From: Oscillospiraceae bacterium | Lineage (GTDB): Bacteria > Bacillota > Clostridia > Oscillospirales > Acutalibacteraceae | Assembly (NCBI GenBank): GCA_022763825.1 | Contig: JALEQX010000081.1 | Coordinates: forward strand, 1-33,197 | Length of the DNA: 33,197 nt | Direction of reading: 5' to 3' | Notes under the pieces: generated by a model | Databases searched by the model: none | What the model saw: the letters and a program-made list of their open reading frames with translations, nothing else | What the model was told of the DNA's origin: nothing | Position numbers and translations under genes: made by a program | Part shown: in pieces, positions 31,842 through 33,197 of the stretch | Layout: each line of letters begins with the position of its first letter | How positions within the stretch are numbered: the stretch's first letter is position 1

Positions 31842-32852
31842 TCAGTCCGTCTCACCCGATTTAAATATATAACCGTTCTTTCTTAAATATTTCAAGTCCT
31901 TTAACGCGTTTCCGACTCCTCTGATAACACAGTTCTCCGCGTCGTCGGCTATCGTCGTTTTAACACCCGTGCTCTTTTCTATATATTCGTCTATTCCGTA
32001 CAGAAGCGCGCCTCCGCCGGTGAGAACTATGCCCGTGTCGAAGATATCGGCGGTAAGCTCGGGGGGCGTTACGGAAAAAACTTTTCTGATTGATTGAAGC
32101 AGACTGTCAACGCGGTCTTTGACGGCAAAATATATTTCCGTCGACGTAATTTCAAAACTTATCGGAGCCTGTGAAATAGCGTTTTTGCCATTTGCAATGA
32201 GTGCGACGGCTTCGCTTCTCTTAACAGCTCCCGCAATTTTTTTCTTGATATCGTCGGCAGTCAGCCAGCCGACGTCAATGTCTCTTTCTCTTTTTAAGTA
32301 TTTAATAATATCTGCGGTAATATCATCCGAACCCGTCTTAACAGACTCCGACACGGCGATATCGCCCATTGTAACGACAGCCGAATCCACGCTTCCCGCG
32401 CCGATATCAACGAACATCGTACCGCGCGGTTCTTTCATGCTGATTCCCGAGCCGAGAGCCGCCGCCATGGAGCCGGATATCAGACAGATTCTGCCCGCGC
32501 CCGCGTCCGAAAACGCGTCCATAACCGCCATTTTTTCGAGCTGCGTCATGGTCGACGGAACAGCCGCCATGATATCGTCTTTTAAAATTCCCATTCCCGA
32601 TATTTTACCGAGGAAGAATTTAATCATCTGAACCGTCGCGTCATAGTTATATATAACGCCGTCCTTGAGCGGATTGATAATCTCAATCGAATCGGGCGTT
32701 CTGCCCGTCATATTCAGAGCGGCTTTGCCCATTGCGACAGGCTTTTTCGTGTACGAATCGTACGCAACGACCGACGGCGACGAAAAAACGATTTTTTTGC
32801 TCTCGGTGAACGCGCGCATGTTCGCACTGCCGAGGTCAACGCCTATCCTCAT
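31842..32852 (-). CDS. MreB-family actin-like protein (paralogue)
   Basis: 336 aa, full length for MreB/Mbl. Actin-fold motifs are the first phosphate loop GVDLGSANMRAF, GRTPDSIEIINPLKDGVIYNYDAT, the second phosphate loop FVDIGAGSVDSAVV and the adenosine region IVLTGGGALLYGIDEYI. MreB-type filaments guide cell-wall synthesis along the membrane. The first loop departs from the usual GIDLGTANT, and there is no mreC or mreD beside it, so this is more likely an additional paralogue (Mbl/MreBH-like) than the main mreB. I therefore give no symbol. GGGGAGG precedes ATG 32852. It is followed by recD2 in the same direction, probably one transcript. Confidence 0.88.
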   Translation of the reverse strand: MRIGVDLGSANMRAFTESKKIVFSSPSVVAYDSYTKKPVAMGKAALNMTGRTPDSIEIINPLKDGVIYNYDATVQMIKFFLGKISGMGILKDDIMAAVPSTMTQLEKMAVMDAFSDAGAGRICLISGSMAAALGSGISMKEPRGTMFVDIGAGSVDSAVVTMGDIAVSESVKTGSDDITADIIKYLKRERDIDVGWLTADDIKKKIAGAVKRSEAVALIANGKNAISQAPISFEITSTEIYFAVKDRVDSLLQSIRKVFSVTPPELTADIFDTGIVLTGGGALLYGIDEYIEKSTGVKTTIADDAENCVIRGVGNALKDLKYLRKNGYIFKSGETD

Positions 32853-32886
32853 GAGCGTACCTCCCCTTTTAGTAAATTCAATTTAT

Positions 32887-32915
32887 ATTATATATTTTTT
32901 ACATATAAGAGTCAA
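32887..32915 (-). promoter_or_regulatory. Promoter of the mreB-like gene and recD2
   Basis: On the minus strand TTGACT (32910-32915), a 17-nt spacer and a perfect TATAAT (32887-32892). Confidence 0.8.
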
Positions 32916-32950
32916 CATTAAGAACTAACAATTTATTATAAGGCATAAAC

Positions 32951-32987
32951 AAAAACCCGGGACTCGATTTTTACATCAAATCCCGGG
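32951..32987 (-). terminator. Terminator of the dockerin gene at the window edge
   Basis: On the minus strand CCCGGGATTTGAT pairs with ATCGAGTCCCGGG (two wobbles), a 13-bp or longer stem, followed by TTTTTG. It lies about 10 nt past the stop codon at 32997. Confidence 0.88.
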
Positions 32988-32996
32988 AAAATCATT

Positions 32997-33197
32997 TTAT
33001 TCGTAAATCTTCTTCTGAAGTTTTGCCGTAAATCTTAAAACGCTTCTCGCTTCTTTGCTCGTTACCTTGCCGTCGGAGTCGACGTCGGCGGCTTCTCTCG
33101 TAATCTCGTCGGGGTTGTCGAGTTTTGCGGCGATTCTCAGCATCGCGCGTGCGTCCTTGGCGGTTATCTTACCGTCGGCATTAACGTCGCCTTTTAT
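32997..33197 (-). CDS. C-terminal type I dockerin of a secreted protein (partial, cut by window end)
   Basis: An open frame enters from the window end and stops at TAA 32997-32999, giving 66 residues. It consists of a type I dockerin with two calcium-binding repeats, GDVNADGKITAKDARAMLRI and DVDSDGKVTSKEARSVLRF, and ends KLQKKIYE. The upstream part, signal peptide and any catalytic domain are outside the window, so the function of the whole protein is unknown. The position of the dockerin at the extreme C terminus is usual for cellulosomal or surface-assembled proteins, unlike the other dockerin gene in the window. Confidence 0.9.
   Translation of the reverse strand: MKGDVNADGKITAKDARAMLRIAAKLDNPDEITREAADVDSDGKVTSKEARSVLRFTAKLQKKIYE

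Overview
The window looks like chromosome of a spore-forming member of the Clostridia, most likely a fibre-degrading Ruminococcus/Oscillospiraceae-type gut bacterium. This rests on the spore genes gpr and spoIIP, type I dockerin modules in two genes, a BspA-type leucine-rich-repeat protein, a family 3 glycosidase with a GPH-type sugar symporter, a T-box in front of valS, and sigma-A-type promoters with 16-17 bp spacers. No species can be named from the sequence alone. I see no prophage, integrase, transposase or CRISPR array.

Layout. (1) 1-1051: a frameshifted remnant of a leucine-rich-repeat secreted protein, then rpsT (minus) followed by an unlisted 58-aa Cys-rich membrane peptide. (2) 1180-3387: a sporulation cluster on the plus strand (gpr, spoIIP, a 52-aa membrane peptide). 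(3) 3381-4800: a self-contained module of 51-bp tandem repeats carrying a promoter plus an AAA_14/DUF4143 ATPase. (4) 4816-9478: a minus-strand operon of a DUF4015-type anchored protein, a GH3 glycosidase and an anchored LRR protein, driven by one promoter at 9450-9478. (5) 9497-9719: a solitary 5S rRNA gene with its own promoter and terminator. (6) 9780-13823: a flavin-reductase-like protein, a GPH-type symporter and a secreted dockerin protein, each with its own terminator or promoter. (7) 13843-21038: a minus-strand housekeeping block. A membrane-anchored PP2C-like protein is followed by glmU, pth and mfd; a 133-bp MITE-like element sits at the pth 3' end. (8) 21053-24298: pncB (minus), then two small XRE-type regulators (plus) behind a structured leader, the second overlapping tail-to-tail with a zinc-ribbon membrane protein. 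(9) 24300-28865: valS with a T-box leader (specifier GTC, valine) and folC, followed by about 260 nt of strongly folded non-coding sequence. (10) 28895-33197: a DUF4234 membrane protein with an operator-like palindrome, recD2, an mreB paralogue, and the 3' end of a second dockerin gene cut by the window edge.

Most genes are ordinary and confidently assigned. The less explained parts are the repeat/ATPase module (3381-4800), the structured sequence behind folC (24300-24563), the leader of the XRE pair (22790-22930), the MITE-like element at pth (17383-17515) and the degenerate PP2C-like membrane protein (19604-20965).
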